Shown here in pieces: positions 9,199-19,547 of a stretch of DNA of 64,000 nt. Within the stretch, counting starts at the first letter, position 1, and every line of letters starts with the position of its first letter. The translations under genes and the position numbers were made by a program. The notes under the pieces were generated by a model. That model made no database searches. It was not told the DNA's origin and worked only from the letters and a program-made list of their open reading frames with translations. This DNA comes from JAWKIJ01 sp041394325. GTDB lineage: Bacteria; Actinomycetota; Acidimicrobiia; Acidimicrobiales; Microtrichaceae. The stretch covers positions 2,480,001 to 2,544,000 of the forward strand of contig JAWKIJ010000001.1 in assembly GCA_041394325.1 (NCBI GenBank), given 5' to 3'.

Positions 9199-11677
9199 AT
9201 GCTCGCAATCGCTCTCAAGAGCCTCCGAGCGAACCTGCCCCGTCTTGTGGCCACCTTGGTGGCGATCGCCGTAGGCGTCGGCTTCCTCACCGCCGGCACC
9301 ATGCTCACCGACTCGATCTCCAACTCGCTCGGCGGCGAGGTCGACACGGTGCTCTCCGGAGTCGACGTGGTCGTCACCACGCGTTCGATCTCCCAGGGCG
9401 GAACGGTCGGCGAGATCGATCCGGCGGTGCTCACAGAGGTCGAGAAGGTGCCGGGAGTCACCGCCGTCAGCGGGCGCGATCAGCGCCACCGTCCGCCTGC
9501 CGGACCCCACCGATCCCGACGAGGCTGCGGACTACGACGAAACCTCGGGTTTCCTCGGGGTTCACGCGTGGAGTGACGACCCCGCCGTCAACCTGTTGAC
9601 GGTCGTCGAGGGACGCGCCGCGGCGGACGGGGAGATTGCGCTCGACCGTGGCACGGTGGAGGATCGCCACTTCCGGGTGGGTTCTCGCCTCTCGCTCGCC
9701 ACCGGATCGGGAAGGCGCGAGGTGACCGTCGTCGGCGTCACTCAGATGGGTTCCCTCCGCAGCGGAATGAACGGAGGTACGGCGAGCGCCGTCCCCGCCT
9801 TCGCGAACGTCCTCGCCGGACCGGGTGCCAAGCTCTCCAACCTCCTCGTCGCCGGAACCGGTGCCGAGGCGACGCTGGCAGGGGCCGTACAACGAGTCCT
9901 GCCCGTCGGCCTGGTCGCACACACCGGTACGTGGTACCGAAACGAGCAGAAGGACCAGTTCAAGAGCATCACCGATGTCCTTCGACCCGTCATCCAAGGC
10001 TTCTCGGCCCTCGCCATCTTCATCTGCGCCTTCGTCATCGCGAACACGTTCACCGTGGTGGTGACCCAGCGCACCCGCGAACTCGCCCTGATGCGGGCGG
10101 TAGCCGCAACACCGCTGCAGATCCGGCGCTCGTTACGGATCGAAGGGCTCGGGGTCGGCCTGCTGGGCAGCGTCCTCGGCATCGGTTTCGGTACCGCCCT
10201 CACGGCCGGGCTCGCGTCGCTCCTCGGTCACACCGCGAAGGACCTTCCGCCGGCATCGATCCACCTCACCCCCGGTGTCGTGATCACCGGAATGCTGGTG
10301 GGCACGATCGTGACCTTTCTCGCCGTGCTCGTTCCCGCCTTCCGCGCCGGCCGGACCGCACCCGTGGCGGCCATGCGTGCGTCCGCGGTGGAGACCACCC
10401 GACCGAACCGGTTCCGAATGGGGCTCGCCGCAGTCCTGGTCGCAGGCGGGCTCGTCGGCCTGGTCGTCCCGAAGGCGCTCGCAGTCGGTATCGGTGCGTT
10501 CGCGTTCACCATCGGGATCATCGCCGCGGGTCCGGTACTCGCGCTGGGATTCGCCCGCCTCTGCCGGCCGGTCACGAGGCGCTTCGGGGTCTCCGCTCGC
10601 CTCAGCACCGACAACCTCGCCCGCAATCCGAAGCGAACCTCCACGACCACCAACGCCCTCGTCATCGGCCTGCTGCTCGTCACCCTGGTGACGGTGGCAG
10701 GGAACTCCCTGAAGCGCTATTCGGTCAAGACGGTCTCGGACCACACCGCGGCCGACTTCATCATGTTGACCTCCGCGGGCAGTGTCCCCGAGACGATCCT
10801 CGCCGATGCGAGACGGCTCGAGGGGGTGACGGCATTCGCGCCACTCTCCTCCACCACCGTCAAGGTGGATGGCCACGGCTTCGGCCTCACGTCCACCGAC
10901 CTCGGCCAGTTGCAGCGCATCTTCCGCCTCAAAGCCGGGTCCCTGGAGAATCTCGGACTCGACGGGGTCGCGACACCTGCGTTCGACACCACCAACAGAC
11001 TCGGCGTCACCAAGATCTACACCGATGCGTTCGGCCGCGAGTACCCGCTCACGACCAAGGCCCTCTTCGACTTCAACCTCGACCTGTTCACCACCGGAGC
11101 CTTCGTGTCGCCCGAGCTCATGGAACGGATCGCACCGGGAACCGGCGTGACCGGCGCACTCGTCAAGGCGGACCCGGGCCAACGCGCGGAGGTGGGGCGC
11201 TCCCTTCGGCGCATCACCCACGACCAGGGCAACATCGTCGTGCTGCGGGGCAGCTTCTTCGCCACGTTCATCGAACGGATCTTCGACTTCCTCATCACGG
11301 CGGTGACCACACTGCTCGGCATGAGCGTCATCATCGCCTTGATCGGCATCGTCAACACGCTGACCCTCTCGATCTTCGAGCGACGCAGGGAGTTGGGGCT
11401 CCTACGAGCGGTCGGGTCCACGACGCGCGACGTACGTCGCATGGTTCGATGGGAGGCACTGCAGATGGCTCTGCTCGGAACGATCGTCGGCATTGCGTCC
11501 GGGCTAATCCTCGGCTACTTCCTGATCCGGGCGTCGGACCTCGGCGGGCTCCAGGTCCAATGGGGACGGCTCGGGATCCTGCTCGGTGTGGGCGTCGCCC
11601 TCGGCCTCGTTGCATCGCTGTTGCCAACCCGGAGGGTGTCGAAGGTGGGCATCCTCGACGCCATCGCCGCCGAGTAG
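9199..11677 (+). CDS. ABC transporter permease, FtsX family (frameshifted)
   Basis: About 825 residues with the duplicated FtsX/MacB core: one helix at the N-terminus, a large extracellular domain, three helices near the middle beginning at FSALAIFICAFVIANTF, a second extracellular domain, and three C-terminal helices with the ERRRELGLLRAVGST coupling region that contacts the ATPase. The ATG lies 3 bp after the ATPase stop, so translation is probably coupled. A frameshift near 9475 separates the first 90 residues (through VPGVTAVSG) from the rest. The two genes form one exporter unit. It closes convergently on uvrB across a repeat-bearing spacer. Confidence 0.9.
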
Positions 11678-11734
11678 CGGTCGCATCGAATACCTCGCCG
11701 CGCGGACCCGTCGCTCCCGCCCCTGTTCCGTCCT

Positions 11735-11784
11735 GTTCTGTCGCGCGAAAGTCGCGTCCAGAGCGCGACTTCGCGCGACAGAAC
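11735..11784. repeat. Inverted repeat related to the copy at 24917
   Basis: The left arm (11735-11756) and right arm (11764-11784) pair over 21 bp with one bulged A at 11750; the loop is 7 nt. The left arm contains TGTCGCGCGAAAGTCGCG, which is shared exactly with the perfect hairpin at 24917-24977. Here it lies between convergent genes and could act as a bidirectional terminator. No U-run follows. Confidence 0.75.
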
Positions 11785-11896
11785 CCGGGGTGCCACAGAA
11801 CCCGGGGTGCCACAGAACCCGGGGTGCCACAGAACCCGGGGTGCCACAGAACCCGGGGTGCCACAGAACCCGGGGTGCCACAGAACCCGGGGTGCG
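11778..11896. repeat. 17-bp tandem array, seven copies
   Basis: ACAGAACCCGGGGTGCC repeats seven times head to tail without spacers. Six copies are identical and the last differs only in its final base. The first unit starts inside the right arm of the preceding inverted repeat, whose end is ACAGAAC. A 17-bp period is not a multiple of three and the array lies outside any gene. Confidence 0.95.
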
Positions 11897-11906
11897 ACGG
11901 CGGTGG

Positions 11907-13958
11907 TCAGGAGAGGCCGGCCTCGCGGCGTTCGCGACGGAGTTCCTTGATCTCGTCGCGGAGCCGTGCCGCCTCCTCGAAGCGCAGCTCGGCCGACGCG
12001 TCGTGCATCTCGTCCTCCAGGGCCTGGATCAGCCGCCCGAGATCCTGGGGTGCCAGCGAGTCGATCTCGCGGCCGAGCTTCTCCCGCACACGCGACGGCG
12101 CATCGCCGGTGGTGATCGGCTGAGCCGAGCCTCGGAGGTCGGCGAGGATGTCGTTGACGGCCTTGCGGATCGTCTGGGGAACGATTCCGTGCTCGGCGTT
12201 GTAGGCGACCTGGAGCGCGCGACGGCGGTTGGTCTCGGAGATGGCCCGCTCCATCGACTGGGTGATGCCGTCCGCGTACATCACCACGAGGCCGTCGACG
12301 TTGCGTGCCGCCCTGCCGATCATCTGGATCAACGACGTGTCACTGCGCAGGAAGCCCTCCTTGTCGGCATCGAGGATCGCCATGAGTGAGACTTCGGGGA
12401 TGTCGAGACCCTCCCGCAGGAGGTTGATCCCGACCAGCACGTCGAACGCTCCGAGGCGGAGGTCGCGAACCAGCTCGATCCGGGCGATCGTGTCGACCTC
12501 GGAGTGCAGGTACCGGACCCGCACCCCCATCTCGAGCAGGTAGTCGGTGAGGTCCTCGGCCATCTTCTTGGTGAGCGTGGTGACGAGCACCCGGTCACCC
12601 TTGGCCGTGCGCTCGCCGATGAGCGCCAACAGGTCGTCGATCTGGCCCTTGGTCGGCTTGATGACGACCTGCGGGTCGACCAGTCCGGTGGGCCTTACCA
12701 CCTGTTCGACGATCGCACCGGAGTGTTCGCGCTCCCACGGCCCGGGCGTGGCCGAGAGGAAGATCGTCTGACCGGTCCTGGCCGACCACTCCTCGAAGCG
12801 CAGAGGGCGGTTGTCGGCCGCGGAGGGCAGCCGGAATCCGTGCTCGATCAACGTCTCCTTGCGGCTGCGGTCGCCCTCGTACTGACCGTGCAGCTGGGGG
12901 ATGGTTACGTGGGACTCGTCGATGATGGTGACGTAGTCGCGGGGGAAGTAGTCGAGCAGTGTGTACGGCGCCTCGCCGGGGGCACGACCGTCGATGTGGG
13001 CGGAGTAGTTCTCGATGCCGTTGCAGAAGCCCATCTCGGCGAGGTTCTCGAGGTCGTACTGGGTCCGCATCCGCAGCCGCTGAGCCTCCAGGAGCCTCCC
13101 CTCCCGCTCGAAGAAGGCCAGACGTTCCTGCAGTTCGGCCTCGATCCCCTCGATTGCACGCGCCATCCGCTCGTCGGACGCGCCGTAGTGCGTGGCCGGG
13201 AAGATCACGACCTCGTCGAGTTGCTCCAGCCGGTTGCCGGTGACGGCGTCGACGACGGAGATCCCCTCGATCTCGTCGCCGAACATCTCGACGCGGATGA
13301 TCGTCTCGTCGTAGGCGGCGTGCACCTCCAACACGTCGCCCTTCACCCGGAACCTGCCGCGGGTGAGCGCCACCTCGTTGCGGTCGTAGTGCATGGACAC
13401 CAGGCGACGCAGGATCGCCCGCTGGTCCTGGGACTCCCCCACCCGCAGCACGAGCATCCGCTCGGCATACTCCACGGGGTTGCCGAGGCCGTAGATGCAA
13501 CTCACCGACGCCACCACGATCACGTCGCGTCGGGTCAGCAGAGCGGACGTGGCCGCGTGGCGAAGGCGGTCGATCTCGTCGTTGACCGTCGCGTCCTTCT
13601 CGATGTAGGTGTCCGAGGCCACCATGTAGGCCTCGGGTTGGTAATAGTCGTAGTAGGAGACGAAGTACTCGACCCGGTTGCGGGGGAAGAACTCGCGGAA
13701 CTCGTTGGCGAGCTGAGCGGCGAGTGACTTGTTGGGCGCCAACACCAGCGTCGGACGTTGGATCTGTTCGATGGTCCAGGCGATGGTCGCCGACTTTCCG
13801 GAGCCGGTGATACCCAGCAGCGTCTGGAACCGTTCGCCACGTCCGACGCCCTCCGACAACGCCTCGATCGCCTTCGGCTGGTCACCGGCGGGGATGAACT
13901 CCGAGACGACCTCGAACGGCTTGGACGACCGCGCCGGCGCTGCTGGTTCGTGGCTCAT
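11907..13958 (-). CDS. uvrB: Excinuclease ABC subunit B
   Basis: DNA helicase-like subunit of nucleotide excision repair, 683 residues. It shows Walker A GITGSGKSA, the beta-hairpin YYDYYQPEAY that clamps DNA, the DESHV helicase motif, IFLSATPGPWE, the motif VI region MIGRAARN, and a C-terminal UvrC-binding coiled coil (ALEDEMHDASAELRFEEAA). The frame is open to GTG 13997, but ATG 13958 overlaps the natural coaE stop as ATGA and gives the expected N-terminus, so it is preferred. It is the third gene of a tightly overlapping group ltrA-coaE-uvrB. Confidence 0.95.
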   Translation of the reverse strand: MSHEPAAPARSSKPFEVVSEFIPAGDQPKAIEALSEGVGRGERFQTLLGITGSGKSATIAWTIEQIQRPTLVLAPNKSLAAQLANEFREFFPRNRVEYFVSYYDYYQPEAYMVASDTYIEKDATVNDEIDRLRHAATSALLTRRDVIVVASVSCIYGLGNPVEYAERMLVLRVGESQDQRAILRRLVSMHYDRNEVALTRGRFRVKGDVLEVHAAYDETIIRVEMFGDEIEGISVVDAVTGNRLEQLDEVVIFPATHYGASDERMARAIEGIEAELQERLAFFEREGRLLEAQRLRMRTQYDLENLAEMGFCNGIENYSAHIDGRAPGEAPYTLLDYFPRDYVTIIDESHVTIPQLHGQYEGDRSRKETLIEHGFRLPSAADNRPLRFEEWSARTGQTIFLSATPGPWEREHSGAIVEQVVRPTGLVDPQVVIKPTKGQIDDLLALIGERTAKGDRVLVTTLTKKMAEDLTDYLLEMGVRVRYLHSEVDTIARIELVRDLRLGAFDVLVGINLLREGLDIPEVSLMAILDADKEGFLRSDTSLIQMIGRAARNVDGLVVMYADGITQSMERAISETNRRRALQVAYNAEHGIVPQTIRKAVNDILADLRGSAQPITTGDAPSRVREKLGREIDSLAPQDLGRLIQALEDEMHDASAELRFEEAARLRDEIKELRRERREAGLS

Positions 13959-14554
13959 GAGGCCTCGGTCCGATGGGAGTTGATCCACTCCCAGCACGCG
14001 CCGAGTTGGGGGCGAGATCAGCCACGCTGCCGGAGTTGTCGATCACGAACGATGCCGAGGCGAGCCGTTCGGCGCGGGTCGCCTGGCGGGCGATACGCCG
14101 CGCGTCGGCTTCCTCGAATCCCCTGGCTTCGACCAGACGCCGCACTGCGACCTCGGGGTCGAGGTCGACGACGATGGTGCCGACCAGGCCCTCCCAACCG
14201 GATTCCGCCAGCAGCGGGATGTCGAGCACCACGACGTGGTCGGAGTCGGCTTCCGCCGCCACCCGGGCGAAGATCTCGGCCCGAACGGGCGGGTGCACGA
14301 TGTCGCCCAGGTCCTTGAGCGCGCCGGGATCGTCGAACACGAGGGCGGCGACGGCCTGCCGGTCGAGAGTGCCATCGACGTGGAGGATGGCCGGCCCGAA
14401 GCGCTCGACCATCGCGGCGAGTACCGGGGTACCCGGTTCCTGGAGCTCGTGCACGATCGCGCCGGCGTCCACAACCACCGCACCGCGCCGCCAAGGCCGC
14501 CGACACGGTGGACTTGCCGGAGCCGATCCCTCCGGTGAGGCCAACCAGGATCAC
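13955..14554 (-). CDS. coaE: Dephospho-CoA kinase (two frameshifts)
   Basis: Last step of coenzyme A synthesis, phosphorylating the 3'-hydroxyl of the ribose. The N-terminus VILVGLTGGIGSGKST carries the P-loop; downstream are the family's VVDAGAIVHELQEPGTP, HPPVRAEIF, VVLDIPLLAESGW and the LID-like RRIARQATRAERL. Two single-base indels are inferred. One is near 14485, after the P-loop helix. The other is near 14012, where a run of five Cs should be six; with it restored the protein ends in WEWINSHRTEAS with a TGA overlapping the uvrB ATG. The GTG start overlaps the ltrA stop (GTGA), indicating coupled translation. About 200 residues, normal length. Confidence 0.88.
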
Positions 14555-15837
14555 CCGGGCGACACTACCGAGGACCACCGACAGTGCCGGGCCCGTGGTC
14601 GTGGGGACGCCCCGCCGGCGCCGGGTTCGGCCGATGACCCGGCGGGGCGTACCGCCAACTCCTCCCGCACCGCGACCACCACGCTGAGGACCGGCACGAA
14701 CGCCACCACCGCGAGGCCGCTCGCGATCGACGCCCCACCGTGGACCAACCGGACGGCCGATGCCCCGGCGATCAACATCAACACGAGGAGTACGAGCCGA
14801 CCCCGTGGCAGCGACGTGGCCACCGCCTGGATCACCGAGAGTGCGATTCCGTACACCACGACCGCCACCGTGACGACGGCGAGCGCGACCTCCCCGCGGT
14901 GAGCCGACGAGGAGGACAGCGCCTCGGCGACCAGTTGCATGCCTGCTCCCAGCGCCGCGAGTGCACCGAGCACGAGGTAGTGGCCGTAGCCGAAGACGAA
15001 CTGCACTCGCTCGGAACGTTCGGAGAGGTGTTCACCGAACTCGAACGTGAAATAGAACCACCACGTGGAGAAGACGAGCGCAAGACCGAGGAGACCGACG
15101 ACGATCACCTCCACACCCCAACCGTGCTCGTCGAGGAGTTCGGAGATCGCGTTGAAGGTCCCGAGCACCACCTCGCCCAACACGATGATGACGAACAGGC
15201 TGTAACGCTCCGCGATGTGATGAGGGTGCCACGGGGTGGAGGCGCGCCGTTCGGCGAGGAACGGCACCGCCATCTCCCCCAGCGCGAGGACCGGAAAGCA
15301 CAATGAGCGCTGGGCCGCCGGCACCGCGAGCCAGCCGATCCAGAACAACTGCATGACCACGATGCCGACCGCATAGGTGATCGTCGCGCGCCGGAGGTCG
15401 TCGCGGCACGACCGCGATGCGCGGAACCACTGGACGCTCATCGCCAGCCGCATGATCACGTAGCCCACGACGACCGACACGGGGGCCCGCCCGGCGAAGA
15501 ACGGACCGATTCCCGCGGCGAACACCAGCACCCCGACCATCTGCAACATCGTGAGCAGGCGGTACGCGACGTCGTCGGTGTCGAAGGCCGACGCGAACCA
15601 CGTGAAGTTCATCCACGCCCACCAGACCCCGAAGAAGGCGCCGAGATAGCCGACCAGGGTCGCCCCAACCGGCTCGGAGTGCGCGAGCCCCTCGGCGAGG
15701 CCGTGCGCCGCGTGGGCGACCGCGATCACGAAGGTGAGGTCGAACAACAACTCCAGCGGAGTCGAGACGCGGTGGAGTTCGGAGCGATCGCGGGCACGCA
15801 TCGGCTTCACGACGGACCGGAGCGACGGGGTGGACAT
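14551..15837 (-). CDS. ltrA: Low temperature requirement protein A family membrane protein
   Basis: 428 residues with about eleven membrane helices. LtrA family hallmarks are VSTPLELLFDLTFVIAVAH near residue 25, the aromatic YLGAFFGVWWAWMNFTWFAS, and HHIAERYSLFVIIVLGEVVLG in the middle. Family members were named from a cold-sensitive Listeria mutant; the biochemical function is unknown. The C-terminal 40 residues are Pro/Arg-rich and cytoplasmic. A TACGCT box lies 9 nt before the ATG at 15837. The stop overlaps the coaE GTG. Confidence 0.85.
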   Translation of the reverse strand: MSTPSLRSVVKPMRARDRSELHRVSTPLELLFDLTFVIAVAHAAHGLAEGLAHSEPVGATLVGYLGAFFGVWWAWMNFTWFASAFDTDDVAYRLLTMLQMVGVLVFAAGIGPFFAGRAPVSVVVGYVIMRLAMSVQWFRASRSCRDDLRRATITYAVGIVVMQLFWIGWLAVPAAQRSLCFPVLALGEMAVPFLAERRASTPWHPHHIAERYSLFVIIVLGEVVLGTFNAISELLDEHGWGVEVIVVGLLGLALVFSTWWFYFTFEFGEHLSERSERVQFVFGYGHYLVLGALAALGAGMQLVAEALSSSSAHRGEVALAVVTVAVVVYGIALSVIQAVATSLPRGRLVLLVLMLIAGASAVRLVHGGASIASGLAVVAFVPVLSVVVAVREELAVRPAGSSAEPGAGGASPRPRARHCRWSSVVSPG

Positions 15838-15955
15838 CGGAGTCGCAGCGTAGGTGTCGCGACGACGGAGCGATTCCCCCTTCGATCGCTCACCTTTTGT
15901 CGCAAGAGGCCGATGGAGCAGGAGGCCCGGCGTCGTGGGCCGAACGGATCAGCTC

Positions 15956-17718
15956 ATGTCCTCGACCGCACCCCGATACCCCCACGTCCTCGAGGACGAG
16001 ACGCGACCGGTGGGCGCGGTCAGCGCCGATTCGCGCCGGGTCGAGTCGGTGGGTCCGATGATCTCCACGCTCCGGCTCGCCGCGACCCTCGTGTGCCTGC
16101 TCCTGGCCGTCCTGCACTATCCCAACGACCGCGTCTATCCGGTACTGGGTGGGTCCGCCGCGGTCGCGGCGGGAGTGGTCGTGGTCGGCTACGCACTGTT
16201 CCGCTCGTTCCGCCCCATCGACTCGGAGTCCGAGGGCGGGGGAACCGTGCCGATCATCCTGGAGGCGGCGCTGTACCTCACGGTGGTGGCGCTCACCGGC
16301 ATGTGGGCGAGCCCGTTCGTCTTCACGCTCCTGCCCGTGGTGATCCTCGCGGGCTACGCGCGGGGTTTCGGCTTCGCGGTGCCCCTCTCCCTGTCGACGG
16401 CGATCGCGATCGCGGTGCCGGCCTTCGTCCTCACGAAGACCCGGACCGACACCACCCTCGCGCTCTCGATGACGGGGCTGCTCTTCCTGTTGGCCTTCGT
16501 AGCGGGATTCGGTCGCCGGGTCACGGGCCAGGCCGGCCGCGAACGCGACGTCGCACTCGTCAGGCTCCACCGACTCGCCGAGGCGAATGCTCTCCTGTAC
16601 TCGCTTCACCACCTCGCGCAGACCCTTCCGGCCGGGTTCGACATGTCCGAGGTCGTCGCCAGTGCGGTGGGCCAGATCCGCGAGCTCGTCGACGTCGACA
16701 CCGTCGTCGTGGCGCTGTACGACGAGACCGACCGGACCTGGCAGGTACTCCGACGAGAAGGGGCCGAGATCCCCTCGCGACTGGCGCTCAACGCCCTACC
16801 GCGAGCGGCCCGCGAGGCGATCGAATCACACTGCACGGTCGTCGACGTGGGCGATGACGGTCCTGTGACGAGGTTCGACGAGCGCTCCGGGTCGGGCTGG
16901 TATGCGTGCCTGAGGGCGAGGGACACCACGATCGGATTCCTCGCGCTGGAGCATCGTGAGGCCGACCACTTCGACCTGCGACGACGCAACCTGCTCGAGG
17001 GCCTCGCGGCGCCGCTCGCCGTCGCCATGGACAACGCCCGATGGTTTGCCCGCCTGCGCACGGTCGGAGCCGACGAGGAACGGAATCGCATCGCCCGCGA
17101 CCTGCACGACCGGCTCGGCCAGTCGCTGGCCTACCTGGCGATCGAGCTCGACCGGATCATCACCTATCACGACCGCGGGAACCGCTTGGCCACGCGCTCG
17201 AAACGCTGCGAGACGATGTCCGCGGTGCCGTGCGGGAGGTCCGCGACACGCTCTATGACCTGCGCACGGACGTCTCCGACGCAACCGGGCTGGGTGAGAC
17301 GCTCGAGCGCTACGTCGAACGCGTGCGTGAGCGAACCGGAATCTCGATCAAGCTCGACGTCGAGGAGTCGGTTCGACCACCCGTCGTGCAGGAGCGGGAG
17401 GTTTGGCGCATCGCGCAGGAGGCGATCACCAACATCGAGCGCCACGCGCAGGCCACCAACGTCCGTGTCTCGTGGTTCTGCTCACACGAGCACGCACGGC
17501 TTCGCATCATTGATGACGGAATCGGCTTTGCAATCGGGAACTCCGGCCGATTGGACAGTTACGGAATGCTCGGCATGCGCGAACGGGCCGCCGCCATCGG
17601 CGCCTCGCTCTCCGTCTCGAGTACTCCTGGCGCAGGGACGAGTGTCACCTGCGTCGTCGATCCGAACCACTTCCAATGGGCGCAGGATGCGCCGTCAATT
17701 GCATGGAGCTCACGATGA
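15956..17718 (+). CDS. Sensor histidine kinase, NarL/DesK type, with GAF domain (frameshifted)
   Basis: The N-terminal region (residues about 35-180) holds five or six membrane helices. A GAF domain follows (VVVALYDETDRTWQVLRREG), then a HisKA_3 dimerization helix with the phosphorylated His in ARDLHDRLGQSLAYL. The HATPase domain has NIERHAQATNV, DDGIGF and GMLGMRERAAAIG. The frame breaks near 17182, between the dimerization helix and the ATPase domain. The stop overlaps the response-regulator ATG as ATGA, so the two are co-translated. The start ATG 15956 is preferred; a later ATG at 16058 directly before the first helix is possible. The signal sensed is unknown. Confidence 0.88.
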
Positions 17719-18368
17719 ACCCGATCCGTCTCATGTTGGCCGACGACCACCGGATGTTGCGTGAAGGCCTTCGACGATCGATGACCGAGGCCGGCTTCGA
17801 GGTCGTCGGCGAGGCGAGTGACGGCAACGAAGCGGTTCGTCTCGCCGAACGACTCGTCCCGGACGTGATCCTGATGGACGTGTCGATGCCGAACTGCGAC
17901 GGTGTGGAGGCGTGCCGCCAGGTGCGATCCGGCTCGCCCGGCGCCCCGCGGGTACTCATGCTGACGATGCACGCCGACGCCGACGTCGTGACCAGCGCGA
18001 TCCGTGCCGGGGCGACGGGTTACCTCGTGAAGGACTGCTCGACCGGTGAGATCGCCACGGCGATCCGCCAGGCGGTCGACGGGGAGACCGTGCTGTCGCC
18101 CCAGTTGGCGAAGTCGATGCTCGACGAGGTCCGTCGCCTCGAGGATCATGCCGCACGCGAGGAGGAGCGGGTGATCTCCAAGCGGGAGGAGGAGGTCCTT
18201 CAACTGATCGCGGACGGCTGCTCCACACCCGAGGTCGCCGAGAACCTGTACATCTCGCAGAAGACGGTGAAGAACCACCTCGCCTCGATCTACCAGAAGC
18301 TCGACGCCCGCGACCGCACCCAGGCGGTGCTGCGCGCCGTACGGATGGGCATCGTCCACCTCAACTAG
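17715..18368 (+). CDS. Response regulator, NarL/FixJ (LuxR HTH) family
   Basis: 217 residues. The receiver domain has the acidic pair DD at residues 10-11, the phosphoacceptor Asp55 in VILMDVSMPN, and Lys in GYLVKDCS. The LuxR-type helix-turn-helix near residues 150-210 reads VLQLIADGC, then VAENLYISQKTVKNHLASIYQKL. GGAG lies 5 nt before ATG 17715, and the ATG overlaps the stop of the kinase gene, its evident partner. Target genes are not evident; a Flp-like pilin gene lies next downstream, but with no sign of common control. Confidence 0.93.
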   Translation: MNPIRLMLADDHRMLREGLRRSMTEAGFEVVGEASDGNEAVRLAERLVPDVILMDVSMPNCDGVEACRQVRSGSPGAPRVLMLTMHADADVVTSAIRAGATGYLVKDCSTGEIATAIRQAVDGETVLSPQLAKSMLDEVRRLEDHAAREEERVISKREEEVLQLIADGCSTPEVAENLYISQKTVKNHLASIYQKLDARDRTQAVLRAVRMGIVHLN

Positions 18369-18551
18369 AGAAGATCCGCACGAACCCGCGGCTCGATGGT
18401 CCGTTGGGACGATAGAGATCGGCCCGACGACCATTTCGGGCTTCAGATGGCGTGACGGGCGCCCGATACCCCCGGGCATGGGTACCTGGACCAGTCCGCT
18501 CGACGCCATCCGGCGACTGGAGGCCCGCGTCCACGTCGCCGCGCTGCTGGG

Positions 18552-18713
18552 GTGCACCGTACCCTCGACCGCGCTCGAAGCGACCGTGGGGCGAACCTGG
18601 TCGAGTACACGCTGCTGATCGCGTTGGTCGTGCTGGTGTGCCTCGCCGCGGTCACCGAGATGGGACGCAAGGTCCCCGCAGACGGGTTCGATTCGATCTC
18701 CTCGCGCATCTGA
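18552..18713 (+). CDS. Flp/Fap-type pilin subunit (short)
   Basis: A 53-residue frame beginning at GTG 18552 gives a basic leader (about 12 residues), then RGANLVEYTLLIALVVLVCL and a short polar tail ending DSISSRI. This is the class of Flp pilins: a prepilin cleavage region at G-ANLVEY with the conserved Glu five residues into the mature part, followed by one helix. It is too short for usual gene calling. The start is uncertain: an ATG at 18478 in another frame could be joined by one indel. No tad secretion genes are in the window. Confidence 0.55.
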   Translation: MHRTLDRARSDRGANLVEYTLLIALVVLVCLAAVTEMGRKVPADGFDSISSRI

Positions 18714-18737
18714 CCGCGCCGCCGGCCGGGAGCGGGC

Positions 18738-19482
18738 TCAGACCGCACGCAGACGGACGGCGGGACGACCCGAGACGTCGGGACGCTCCGTCTCGACGGT
18801 GAACTCCATGCGGTTCGCAGGGAAGAGTTGGCGGCTGACCATCAGCGCCTCACCGGTCGTCGAACGGGTGACGCGGTCGACCACCAGCAGCGGCGATCGT
18901 GGCTCCACCCCGAGCCGACGGGCCTCGCCGCCCGTCGCCGCAGCCGCGGATGGTCTGTCCGGCACCGCCCACCCTGGCGCCGAGTTGGTCGAGCAGGGTC
19001 GAGCGCTCGACGTCGGCCCGCGAGAGGCGCGCGCCGAGGTCCTCCCGGCACCAGACCGTCACCAGCGCCATCGGACTGTCGTCCGCGAGGTGCAGCCGGA
19101 TGACGCGGAGGCACTGTCGACCGTCGAGGTGCTCCCTCACGTGAGCCGGCGTGGCCACGAATCCGAACGACAGCACGCGACGTTCCGATGTGAGCCCCGC
19201 GGCCGCGAGCTGGTCCTCCAAGGGGTCCAGGCGCGCCAGTTCCTGACGGAGGGGTGGACGGGCCACGAACCACCCGAACCCCTGTCGGGACGCGACGAGA
19301 CCTTCGTCGCGAAGCAGTTCGAGCGCACGACGCACCGTGACCCGACTCGCGTCGTTGGCCACACCCAGCTCCGACTCCGAGGGAAGGAGCGAGCCTGCTC
19401 CGAGGCGCCCGGAAGTGATCTCGGCCCGCAGCAGGTCGGCGATGCGCCGGTAGCGGTGACGGCGTTCGGTGTCGTTGTCCAT
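18738..19482 (-). CDS. GntR family regulator with UTRA domain (frameshifted)
   Basis: About 248 residues. The N-terminal winged helix has RRIADLLRAEITSGRLGAG, LPSESELG and SRVTVRRALELLRDEGLV, typical of the GntR/HutC subfamily. The C-terminal UTRA ligand-binding domain ends in VDRVTRSTTGEALMVSRQ with FTVE. The frame changes near 18960 inside the UTRA domain. The start ATG 19482 lies 65 bp from the divergent aconitase ATG, with a candidate operator between. Regulation of aconitase and of itself is inferred from position. The effector is unknown; HutC-type UTRA domains bind small acids or sugars. Confidence 0.85.
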
Positions 19483-19493
19483 GCGATCTCCCG

Positions 19494-19511
19494 CTTGTAT
19501 GCTACTTGTAT
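19494..19511. promoter_or_regulatory. Candidate GntR operator between regulator and aconitase
   Basis: CTTGTAT occurs twice in the same direction at 19494-19500 and 19505-19511, an 11-bp spacing that puts both copies on one helix face. The centre contains the short palindrome GTATGCTAC (19497-19505), which resembles the GT-N-TA-N-AC half-site logic of HutC-type GntR sites. It is also the only AT-rich stretch of this spacer, so it may double as a -10. Confidence 0.45.
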
Positions 19512-19547
19512 TCACGAGAACCCGGACGCGATCCGCCAGGAGGCCCA

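Noticed and set aside
11778..11896. Possible CRISPR array
   Set aside because: The units are contiguous 17-bp repeats without spacers, and no cas genes are present.
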